Below are positions 36,201 to 47,400 of a DNA stretch of 64,000 nucleotides, piece after piece. Source of the stretch: Atopsyche davidsoni (lineage: Eukaryota > Arthropoda > Insecta > Trichoptera > Hydrobiosidae). The notes below the pieces were generated by a model. It was not told the DNA's origin. It saw only the letters and a list, made by a program, of their open reading frames with translations, and did not search any database. The position numbers and the translations under genes are program-made. The stretch spans positions 4,048,501-4,112,500 of the forward strand of contig JAILWY010000005.1 in NCBI GenBank assembly GCA_022113835.1, given 5' to 3'. Positions within the stretch are counted from its first letter, which is position 1; the number at the start of each line of letters is the position of its first letter.

Positions 36201-38934
36201 ATACATATATGCAGGCTTTACTGCTTGATGCAATTGATTTTCAGGACCCGACTTACTTTTAGAATCACACGACACTCCGCTGCATGAAAGTTCTTGTTTG
36301 CCGTTGAAATTTGAAAAATAGCCTTTGCTTGTAATGTTTCTATTTAAAAAAATATATTTTCAATTTAAAATTATTAAAAAGAATTTTTTTTTACCTATAA
36401 AAATTATATATGAATGAGAGAATTAGCTACATAAATTTTATACGCTAAAAATTATGTTACCAAGAATATAAATATTGTGATATTATTTTCTTAAAATAAT
36501 GCGTGTAAAACAAAGCTTTTTATACTTTTATTTATTTATCATTTAAATTGATTTGTTAATATTAAAAGAAATGTACTTTTTTTTGTTAAAATCACATGGG
36601 TTATGTTGAATTAAAAGTAATTTATGTGCATGACCTCCAGTGTCAAAACCAGATATCGTAACTTTTTTGTACTTAGATATTAATACAAAGTACGGTTGTA
36701 TTATTATACGTGCTTTGCTATTGATATTAAAGTTTATTTTCAGCTTTAATATTTTTTTACATATCTTATTCAATGGTTTATAATTATATTTTAATAATTA
36801 AATTCTAATAAGGTTAATAATACTTTAAACGACCATGTTTTGTGACAAAACAAGGAATTCCTCTCCTGATATAGTAATCACGTTTATATGTAAAGTCGCT
36901 TATTATAATTTTATATTCAATGAGATTATTTATTGAACTTGATATTGGTTTTGCGCCGATCTAGTTACTATTGATATCACACAGTAATAAATACTCGTAA
37001 GCCTGAAGTAACTTCTGATCTGACATTGCTAATTTGAGTTTCTAGTACTTGACATTGTCTTATGCAACAGCAAGCCGACTGGAACTGTCAAATTAGGCAC
37101 AGCGAGAGAAAATTATCTTCTACGCACCTGAGTTATCTAATTTAATTTAAATACTGATTGATTACATTAATATTTTTTCATACGAGAGCATTAACGGTCT
37201 ACGGCGGATTTTTTTTAGATATTAATTTTAAAAGTGATTTCAAGGCTTAGAATAAAGGCTTCTCTGTTGGAAATATTGTCAGTCATTCTTTTTATAGTCC
37301 ATAATAATAAACGTCATGGAAGTTCATGATTAATATTTTTTTCTGTTAATATGTGCACGCATTTGGTCAAATAAGGTTTTGGATTGGATTATATTTAAAT
37401 AAATGGTACAAGTACATTATGCTGATTAAAAATACAGAGTAGACGATGGCAATATTTTTGTCAAGGTTCTATAAAGGTTTGTTAGAGTTTTAAGCGAAAA
37501 AATTATCAGAAACGAAATAAGTTGATTGTTAATTTATTTAAATTTTACAAGTGTTGAAGGCAATGATATTTCCCGTGATACGCATGATCATATGAATAAG
37601 TATGTTTTGTAATATCACGAGCTATATTTTTTGTTTCTAATAAAAGTAAATTTGTGGTGATAAGCTATCTTTAAAAATAACCTAGGTAGAACTTAATAAT
37701 GTATTTTTATTTGTGAGCAAACGCTATCTTTGAAAATTGTAAAATGATTATTTTTTATAGTAATTTACTTTTATGGTAATTTACAAAGTCATGCTTCCAC
37801 TATGTATTATAACCACGAAAAAAATAATGGTCTTAGATGATCATCTATGTTATATTGAGCCTTGGAAATCATATGCGTTGCTTTAATAACTAATAGTTAT
37901 TATTTTATAAGGCAACAATTACATACAGTCTTTTCATTGAACTCATCTTTAGGGCATGCCTCAATTATTACAATCAACTCAAAGTATCAGCTTTTAAATT
38001 AAATCAGATATCAAATTACATATAAGCATATTAAAATTAAAATATAGTCGTATTATTGGATAGCATCATGTTTGGCCGACAATCTTCATATATCCTTGAA
38101 ATGTCGTATAATTAAATAACACTAGGTCAGAATTGATGAAAACTAATTTAATAAAATGCGAATGTAATTATTCATGATTTATTAGACTCTGTGGTCTGTG
38201 CTAATTTTGTATGCCTTAATGGAAAAGTTCCGGTCAAAGGTATCAAATTTTCAAATTCATTATAAAGATTGTACAAGGTGGCAATGTCACAAGATGTATA
38301 GATAAGGCTTGGTATTTTACTATCTTGAATTAATCTCATTATCTATTTACTGATCTATTCTTAAATATCATAAACTTGATTGTAGTTTTACTGTTGTTAA
38401 AATTGCAATGGGTATATAAATTACCAAAGAACCCGAGGTGTTGAAACTGTATTCCGAAATTGTTTCAATTTGCGAATTTGTCTGGAGTGAAATATTGCTT
38501 TAAATGTTAGATGTAGTATCTTGGACTCAAATCTGAGGCGTTACGCACTGACTTTTTTCAGTCATATTGATCACTGTCAAAAATAAATGTTTACTCCAAA
38601 TAGAACGGATGACAATTATTTATTAAGATCGTTTATTTTTATATCCATTGCTTTAAAATACCGAAAATCCAAAGGTTACAAAAAAATCATATATATACCA
38701 ATATAACTTCAAAGTATTATTTATTTTATGAAAATATGCTGTTTACCTTTTACTCGTGTTTATTTGTGTTTTTATTTAAAAAAAAATTTTTTTTAAAGAA
38801 AATCTACCTAACAAATAATATACAATAATATAAAATTGTGGTTTTTAAGTAAAACCCCATTTCATATTTTCGTACAAAAACATGATTTTTGAGACTTAGT
38901 TTGAGATTAAATTTATAGAATTTAACTAATTTTA
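30250..38934. other. AT-rich region with GC-rich islands, no confident gene
   Basis: Islands of higher GC occur at about 30781-31040 (hairpin GCCTCG/CGAGGC), 34085-34300 (perfect CRE at 34119-34126) and 35520-35700. At 36245-36321 an acceptor (ATTTTCAG) is followed by a short open stretch ending PLHESSCLPLKFEK and TAG, which could be a terminal exon. The rest is AT-rich, with no recognisable genes. A local hairpin (AGTTC/GAACT) lies at about 34960. Confidence 0.4.
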
Positions 38935-38940
38935 AATTAA

Positions 38941-39152
38941 TGGTACTAGTTTTTTATCCGACCACCAAATTTTTTTAATGTATATGTACTTGCAGAGATA
39001 AGAATATATCATATGACGATGAGTCCCGTTGTGGCGTTTATTTCGTTCATTGCAGATTTCCACGACCGCTCGATTCGTTGGGTTAGGTTAGGTTAGGTTA
39101 AAAAAAAGGTTAGGTACAAGTTTTTTGGTGGTCGGATAAAAAAAAAGTACCA
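38941..39152. mobile_element. 212-bp MITE with 29-bp terminal inverted repeats
   Basis: The left end TGGTACTAGTTTTTTATCCG continues ACCACCAAA. The right end, read on the minus strand, is the same except two bases (AG to TT) over 29 positions. AATTAA flanks both sides (38935-38940 and 39153-39158), a likely 6-bp target duplication. The interior has no coding capacity and includes a TTAGG cluster. I cannot assign a superfamily. Confidence 0.85.
39081..39114. repeat. TTAGG telomere-like repeats inside the MITE
   Basis: GGTTAGGTTAGGTTAGGTTA at 39081-39100, then an A run and another GGTTAGG at 39108-39114, just inside the right terminal repeat. Confidence 0.85.
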
Positions 39153-39158
39153 AATTAA

Positions 39159-40913
39159 TTATAAAATATGCGAAATGGAGAAATTCAACTTGCAATGTAA
39201 AAATTCATATTTTATTAATACGTGAAGCTTGGTACATTATGAATGAGCACCCATAATTAAGCCATTAAGCTCATTGGTAGGCGGTGGAGTCGGGTGGTGT
39301 GCCTTGAAAGGGTTTTTAAGGCTTCCTTGTTTTGGAATGTAGTCCACTGTCCACAGATGATACGTCCACAGACTCGAGACTGCTCAAGGACGTCTGACCT
39401 CAGCAGCGTTTTATTGTAAAAAAAGTTTATTCTCCACATAATTACTTGAATAACAAACTGGGTCAGCGCACGTACAGAGAACATGAGAATACCACATGTG
39501 GATATATTAAATAATTAACAAATACTTAATTTTTTTCATAATTCGATGGTATTTTATTATTGTGTAATAGTTTAAATATATTTTGTGATATTACATATAT
39601 TTAATGTATTTCAGCGTTATGTTTATTAAAAAATAGATTTTTTAGTTGGTCCAAAACGAAAAACTGGTCCACATATTTTCTCAACGGCCTTTATCATTTT
39701 TTTTGCCTGACATTACTGGATGAATTATGCAATTGAAATTGCAATCAACGTTTTATTATTAATTTGCCTGTATTAATCTTTTAATATCGAGATAAATCAT
39801 TTATTTTAATAATTTTTTACTACATAAAAGGCTCTTAGTATTGATTAGTCAAAACTAGAAATTGGAAGATAACAAAAAAACCATACTGTAATTCATTTAC
39901 TTTCGTTTAAAACATATTGAAAAAGTACTATAATTTCAGGTGTTAAGTGTGGTTTGTTTTGTGATGAGTATAATTGGAAAAAACTTTTGCTATAACGCTA
40001 GGTAAAGCTATGATTTATCAACGTATTTGCACGAGTCTTGTATTTCAGAAGCATTTATAATGGGATGTCTATGTCTAAAATGTAAGTGTTTCCTTCCGGA
40101 CTAAATAACGTGATTACCTTAATGTATAAATAAAGTTTTCTATTTTAAAGTAATTTCTGTGGTTAAAATTTATAGATAGATTCAAAATATAACTAACACG
40201 CAAACAAGCAGACAGACGCATCAAATATCACTTGTCGTTTCATTTTTATTTTTTAAATAAGTTTGAAATAAAAGTTGTGACGACAGAGAATATTAAAAAA
40301 ATACGTCAAATTCTTTTGGATCAAAGTCGAGGGGATATTACATCATGGCTGTAACCGAATTCTCTTTCGCCATTTTCCCCTTGCTCCTCGTGTCGGCAAC
40401 AGAAACAGGTTTTGCTCCGCGGCGCTCTTATTGTTGGCGAGCAACCGGTAAAGGCGGTTCCCCGTAAAAGTAAAAGTGATACACTTTATTTTGGTATTAG
40501 GTTACATCTGCTCTGCTCCGCTGGGGTTCCGGCAAGTGCATTGGTATTTATCACCGGTGACCTGACAAAACGATTATACGACTTCATTCGACGACAAAAA
40601 CCTGACCGTGTCAAGCTGATTGGGATCATCGCACGGCTGATGAATATACAAGTTACAAAGCAATGAAATCATCTGATATTGTGAGGCGTACGTTGACTTG
40701 GGACTTGTCCGTATCCATTGTTAAAATATTTTTAATTTAAATCAAATTTCATTATTCTTCATTTTTTTATTTAAATAGTTCATAAAGCTATGCTTAAAAT
40801 ACTGTGTGTGGATATTTCTTGATCCACAGGTTGTGCGACTTCCAAGGTGGTAGCGTACATCGATTTTTTCTATTTTTGTTGTGAAAAAATACACTTACTT
40901 CTGAGATGATATA
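39159..40913. other. Intergenic; GC-rich island at 40.33-40.67 kb
   Basis: Mostly AT-rich. The island at 40330-40667 has an ATG-initiated 40-codon frame at 40345-40467 (MAVTEFSFAIFPLLLVSATE onward) and, one base out of register, an open stretch from 40412 to 40666. Neither is recognisable, and together they could be a frameshifted remnant, an unmodelled exon or regulatory DNA. Confidence 0.35.
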
Positions 40914-40921
40914 ATGTAGAT

Positions 40922-41418
40922 CAGTGGCTCTCAAACTCTTTTGGCCCAAGGACCCCCTTTCATAGTCAAAATATGCCTAGGGACCCCCTTTCATAGTCAA
41001 AACTTGCCTACGGACCCCCTTTCATAGTCAAAACTTGCCCATGGACCCCCTTTCATAGTCAAAACTTGCCTACGGACCCTGAATGAAAAACTTCATAAAT
41101 TCATATTATAGACTAGTTGGTGCAAGTATCGACTCTATTGCGTTTCTATATTAACCTACCTGACTCACCACGATGCCTGTTATTACTTGAATTTTATGCA
41201 CCTGTCTATATTTATATTTTACTTAGGACGTAAAAATCGCTAATAATGTATTCATTGTTATTTATTTTAACATCCATATTAAAAAAAAATGTGTCACAAT
41301 TTCATTATTTTATACTAAACCTTGCGCGGACCCCTGACGTTGTTCAGGGACCCCCAAATCGATTTAAATTTTCTAAAGACCCCCTGAATGATCCCAGGGA
41401 CCACTTTGAGAAGCACTG
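40922..41418. mobile_element. 497-bp non-autonomous hAT-type element
   Basis: The left end CAGTGGCTCTCAAACT and right end (minus strand) CAGTGCTTCTCAAAGT are the CAGTG...TCTCAAA termini seen in hAT/Charlie-like elements. An exact 8-bp duplication ATGTAGAT flanks it (40914-40921 and 41419-41426), the hAT signature. There is no transposase. The GGACCCCC motif near the ends and a 31-bp internal tandem repeat are notable. Confidence 0.92.
40950..41073. repeat. 31-bp tandem repeat, four copies, within the hAT element
   Basis: Units start with GGACCCCCTTTCATAGTC and end AAAACTTGCCTAC. They start at 40950, 40981, 41012 and 41043, and a fifth partial unit begins at 41074. Copies differ at only a few bases, so the expansion is recent relative to the element. 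Confidence 0.95.
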
Positions 41419-41426
41419 ATGTAGAT

Positions 41427-44400
41427 GATATATATATTCTCCACCGTTGGTTTTTATTTATCTGATGTCATTATACGTGTAAGTATGTGCACTTTGTCCG
41501 GTTTAATTTTAAATTATGTTTTAACCACAAAAACCAGCTCCGGGCCCGGCCAGGCACAAGGTTAATGTGACTTGACCAAACATTAAGTATTATTATAACT
41601 CCATAAATCTTGTACAGTGCTATCCGTACCAAATACTCTACTCATGGAGACGCGGGTTGTCAGGTTGCATGTAAAATATTATGGACTAATAACAATTTAT
41701 AACTTATTTATTCTTTACGGTGCAGTGTCATAGAATGGGGCCACAAGTCAATAATTTGTATTACAAAAAATAAATATACTTATCGTTGTTTTCAGGGTGA
41801 TCCAAGCAATATTTTAAATATTTAAAGTGCATGTTATAAATTAGAGCTAATCATGTATATCAATGCATGGCTTATATTCTGGGATGGTTATATTTTAAAA
41901 TTCCAAAATAATAAAAAAAATTGCAATAAATTAAATGTTATGTGTTTTTAAAAAAAATATTAGATTACACAATGCTGATGTAACTTTCGTAGGCTTTTAA
42001 TTTCAAAAAATAAAAGCTTTTACTAAGCACGATATGAAAAGTATTTATTCACTATTAACAAAACAATTTTCAATGATTACTGACAAGGTGAGTATTTCGG
42101 TTAAAGCATTCGGTTGTATGTTAGAGATAAAACCGAGTTCATTATTAACATTTAATAATTTTTTGTCAAGAATTTTATCATTTGGCACAATTAATTCACA
42201 TTATTATTTCTTCACATCACAAAACGGCTATTATTTAGCATTATTTTTTGCATTAATCGTTCAAGGTATCGGGGTACTATTATCTTGAAAAAACATCAAT
42301 CAACTTTATAAGTACATTCATTGATGCAATGTGCAATTACGTTCGGTTTTTATGAGAATGTACATGCATTATCCTTTTGGAAATTCATTCTGTTTTATAT
42401 ATGTGTATTGTTCAAATTTAAATCTTAGATCGCATAGACTGATGACAAAGATAATTATGTCAATAACTTGGCAAGCGGTTGATTTTTTTGTCAATATAAA
42501 ATTATTTGATCCATTTTACAAATTAGGCTCATGAATATTGAGGGTATGTAGATTTTATGAGGATACTTGGAAATTTCATTATTCAGGTACTATTAAAAAA
42601 AAATAACTTTAAAAAATGACTCACGTTAGAGGTGCAACCCTAGAGCGAGAAATAAATTTTGTGGTCGTTTAAGTCAGTTCTTGTTAGTATTAATATTTAA
42701 CAGGTTTTAAAAATACAAAAAAAAACATTTAAAGACGTAAGTGTATTAAATTTCATTATACTTAATAATATATGTAATATTATCAAAGTATTTAAATAAT
42801 GGTATTTGTTGTTTAAATTTTCATCACTTATTTTTTAAGTTTTGGCTGGTTTTGAGTATGCATTTGAGTTATATAATGTATTTTTTTCAAGTTTGCAACG
42901 TATCAGTCTCGGTCATGGAGTTTTCTTTGGAGATGAAGATGGCTTCAGTACACAGATCGAAACGCTGGAAATTTCAACTGCAAACGCAACATAATACCTA
43001 AGAACTCTGCAATTTGCGTTCATCACTTCTTTAAGTACGTGCTTTTAAGTACTAATGTAAATATTTTATGAAATATACACAAAAAATATCAAAGTAATAA
43101 AATATCGATGTTTTGTTTTAAATCAACGTAATTAAAAACTCCAATGGATTGTATTCTACGTTAGATAGAATATGCTTTTTGCCCGTTTCATAAATAGATA
43201 AGGTTAGATTTATAATATCTACATGCTCGTACGTTTGAAGCTTTCGAATAATTTATAAATTATCTGATACAATTATGAAGTAATTTATTTGTAGTTAGAT
43301 CCACCTGTACAGTTAAGACATAACACGCCCCTAATAATCTTGATAGTAAAAACAGGTACAGATAATAGACTAAGGAATTAATAGGCGTTGCAATTTTTTT
43401 TCAACTTTGGCATTAATGTAATAAAAAAGATACTGTCTGTTTCAGAGACATTTAAACTTTTTCAATGACTGGGCTTTTTTAATAGCAGGAAAAAAAACAT
43501 ATTTGAATGTCACCAGCGAGATTTACTACTACTACTGCTACTATGTGTATCTGATTTTTATAAGACGAGTCCATTATAAAAGAATTTTGTGGAAAGGTGT
43601 TTTCAAATTATTGTTTCCCTTTTCTGTTTTATTTATTAAAAAAGTGAACCAAAACCTGACAATAATATCATGTACATTCTAATGAGAAATTACCAATAAT
43701 GTATGTCAGAATGTTAAGCACAAGACATTGGAAAAAATTGGGATGTTTTGACAAAAGTTATAGTATTTGATAACAGACAATAAAGTCAATAAAAGTTAAA
43801 ATTAAAATAATTTTTTAGGCAAGTGTATTTATTTTTATTTTATAAACTATTCGCAATTATGTTTTGAGAAACGCTGCTTATGTTGTTTGTTTTTCAGCCT
43901 AGAAGGCTCCACGGAGGCTGCGGGCGATTGTTCTTCCATTTCTCACGCTAAGTTTTTGCTGAATGCGTTGGTCCAGTTATTTTTGCGTTAAAATACCATG
44001 CGTGTTGCAATAACCGTTTTACAAGACATGCTTGCTTGATTTATTGCTTTATTCTATCATGCCATGTAAATTGCGGCGGTATGATACGGTAGCTAAATTA
44101 TATGAATGAAATAGAAAATATTAACGAGTAATTAGTTAAATTGATCTTGCTTGGGGTGCATTTATACCGGTTAGTTTGAGATTAAGAAATTAATGCCCGC
44201 CGGTCCAACCGAGTTCAAATTTAACCCGAGCCCGTCTTCCTTCTTTCCTTTGATTTTGTTCAAAGTGTTAGTGCTACGTTCATAAGAACGCTTACAATCA
44301 AAAGGTAGATTTGTTTACTTAGAAATTTATATGAAGTCACCGATGAACTGTCACAAATAAGGTAGTTCAACAGTAATTTGAAACAATGAAAAGATAAGTA

Positions 44401-47400
44401 CATTAGCGTGTTATCAGCAATCTTCGTTCCAGATTAGAAGAGTGCCAGCAGCGTAACGGTCACTATTTGGATAACATCATATTTTAGAAATAATTTTCCA
44501 TTTTGTATTCTTATAATCAACAATAAAAAAATACTTGATTACAAGTAGTTTGTGTTTTACTGAACTAACAAATACCCGATGCTCTGTTTGGACACCTTGT
44601 ATTTAAACCAAAAAGCTACAAATTTTTGTTGAAAAATACTTGTGTAGGAAAAAATATGTGTATGTGTAAAATAAGTATTATACTTTTAAGTAAAAAAATA
44701 TATTGATTCCATAAACATCCACCCAAAAAAACACATGTGAAACGATGGTTTTTTTAACCTCCACCAAACTCACACTTTTTGGCTATCACGACTATGCGAG
44801 CTAGGAGCTGTGGATTCGAGCCACACCCGTGTTCTGCAAAAAATGTAGTGTCTTGACTTGTTATTTTATGTATAAACCTAAAATTTATTGTAATGATATA
44901 TTCTAAAGTTGGTTTCCACGCCTCATGGCTTCTTCTGGCCGGAGGTCGCGTCCAGTCTCACCAAGCAGCGCGTCAGAGACTTTCAATACTGACAATCGCC
45001 ATATAATAATAAAAAAGCGTATATTTATGTGTTTATGACCTGGTGCAGGTGGAATTCGTGTTAAATTTATAACATCAAGGCATTTTGCAATGAGCATAGA
45101 AAATATGACCACTTATAAAAATAATTTTTTTACGAATTTATAATCAAATCTTATGTTTTTTTCAATTGTTAGTCTCTTCTTAACTTTAACCATAGCGCAT
45201 TTTTTTCATATAATTTTTTGGGTACATTATTATTTATATATTCTCATTTTAACAAAAAATAAATAAATCCGTTGAGCGTGAACAGAAAAAATGTACAGCT
45301 GATAAGACTTACATTATTTAGATGAAATTGATTTTATTGAAAAATTCACAAAATTGTCGACATTTGTTCAACGAGTGTATTCTATAAATAATTAAACGTA
45401 ATCGGTAAATTAATATAAATAAAATTAACTATTTAATATTGAATAATATACTTATTAATTTTTTTACTTGCAAAATAACAATGCACCGTTTAAATGATAA
45501 CGCCAATAAAAAAATAAACGCTTATAGTGAATGTTGTTTGAGAGGTCCTGCGATAAAGTTAACTCCATTTTACATTTGGGCGTGGACCGGTGTTGCAAGA
45601 CTGCAATGCTTCTATAACAGATTAATGCATCTGATAAGTCAGTTGACCGATAAATTTTTATGTTGCAGTCGAATTGAAAAAAAATGGACCAACATCGATG
45701 GTAGTATAGGAAATCATAAAAAATACGCACCTACTGTCCGGTAATTGATCGAGAATATCAATATTTAAATAATAATGATAGCTGAAAGTAGGTCACTATC
45801 AAAAGTACAAGATTTGAGTTGTTGATTTAAAAGAATTATTGCTTTGTAACCTAAAAAGTACAATACTTAACATGTTTTTTCAATTTACAAAAAATACTTA
45901 ATTCTACCAAGGAATACATACCACGTATTAAAACTCGTATTTTAAGATATAAATATAATGTGCCTCAGAGTTGCAAACAATTTAAGTTATTTTACGAACA
46001 ACTTTTTTTGTCAGCAGTGTAGCTTATCAGTAAATTAAATATTTTACTGAAAAATCACAACCCCGAATCAAATAATATTCAACAAAAAAAAAAAAAATTT
46101 GTGTACTAGGGTTGCTTTAAAGCTCTTATAAAAGCAATTTTATTGATACATGCAAAATCGCGGCAGATTTTTAACCAAATTAAAATAGTCAATAATTGCC
46201 CTAAAAGCTTAAAAATATTTATAATAAAACCAATAAACAAAAAATATTTAAGTCAAGGGTTAATCTGTAAAAAAAAGGATAGAACCAGAAATTTTTCGAT
46301 CGAGAATAACCAACTGAATTTGCATTTTAACTAAAACGCAATTTTAAGGTTATTTTAAAGAAAGTTTCACCACTTACGATTATAAAACTTATCTTATTCT
46401 TAAAATCATGTGTCGAAGCAAATTTAATAGGACAGAATCGCTAGAAACTTAAAAAAAATTTTTTTGTTAAATTCTGTAATAGTTAGTTTATACAAACATG
46501 AATTATAAATTTTTTTGTTTAAATATAATACGTTTATTCAACTTTAAAAAGTTGACTTTAAAAACTAATATGCAACTAGATATTAGCGAATAGTGCATAC
46601 TGATAAAAACATGCCAATAGAAGATCGGATTAAAACAAAGTTGCAGTAAAGATTCAAACCAATTATCCAAGCCGCGCTAATCTCGACCATCTAAAACGTG
46701 AATCGAAAGTTTTATTTACAATCCATGCCCTTAAGGGCAAACGCAATTTTATTAAGGCCATGAAAACATCAAGATTCAATAAAATAATTTATTAGGCAGG
46801 CCCTTACTGTGACCTTAGCCTTTGGGCGTGCGATTGGCCGGAGCTCATTACTCAACACCAGAACACTCGGTCAGATTAAAAGTTCAACTTATTATCAGGC
46901 AGCCTCAAATGTTAAGTGAGTAGGCCTCACCAAACAACACAAGGCTGCTGGGATGCTTACAGCTGACATGACTTTTGCCTATGATTGAGAGGTTCTCATT
47001 TAATTGTTATCTATATATCGGATGTCTGATTAAACTGATAGCTGTAAATAACGGTTATCTCAGAGCTTCATCGCTGAGTTTAATAGATAAGCTTTCTGAT
47101 GATTTGAATTCCAGGCTTTTCTTGGGACCACTCATCATATGAATGTACGTGTCGTCTTTTTTATTCGCAAATCGGAAGTGTAATATATTCGCTTTTACTT
47201 TCATTTTTTTTGATACCTAAGTATCTATAATACTCTAGAGTTCTTTGATATATAAATATGAAATCTGACTCTTTCGTATTCAACTGACACTATCTCAATA
47301 TTTTGTGAATGAGAGTGTTTAAGTGAGAGTGAGTTTGTGAGAATTTGTTAATTTAATATTATTTTCAGTGCATTCTAGAAATTATAGCTGCATTACGAAA

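Noticed and set aside
42034..42534. 84- and 67-codon open frames
   Set aside because: Composition follows the AT-rich background, and no motif, promoter or splice partner is visible.
44779..44830. Possible tRNA or SINE at 44.8 kb with GGATTCGAGCC
   Set aside because: The TGTGG/CCACA stem puts the T-loop one base out of register, and the anticodon arm is absent, so it is only noted within the intergenic entry.
45610..45645. CTGATAAGTCA...TGAC resembling a hammerhead core
   Set aside because: G8 is A, and GAAA is replaced by GATAAA. Likely chance.
45439..45744. 101-codon open frame overlapped by an 88-codon frame on the other strand
   Set aside because: Both are AT-driven random frames with no recognisable domain.
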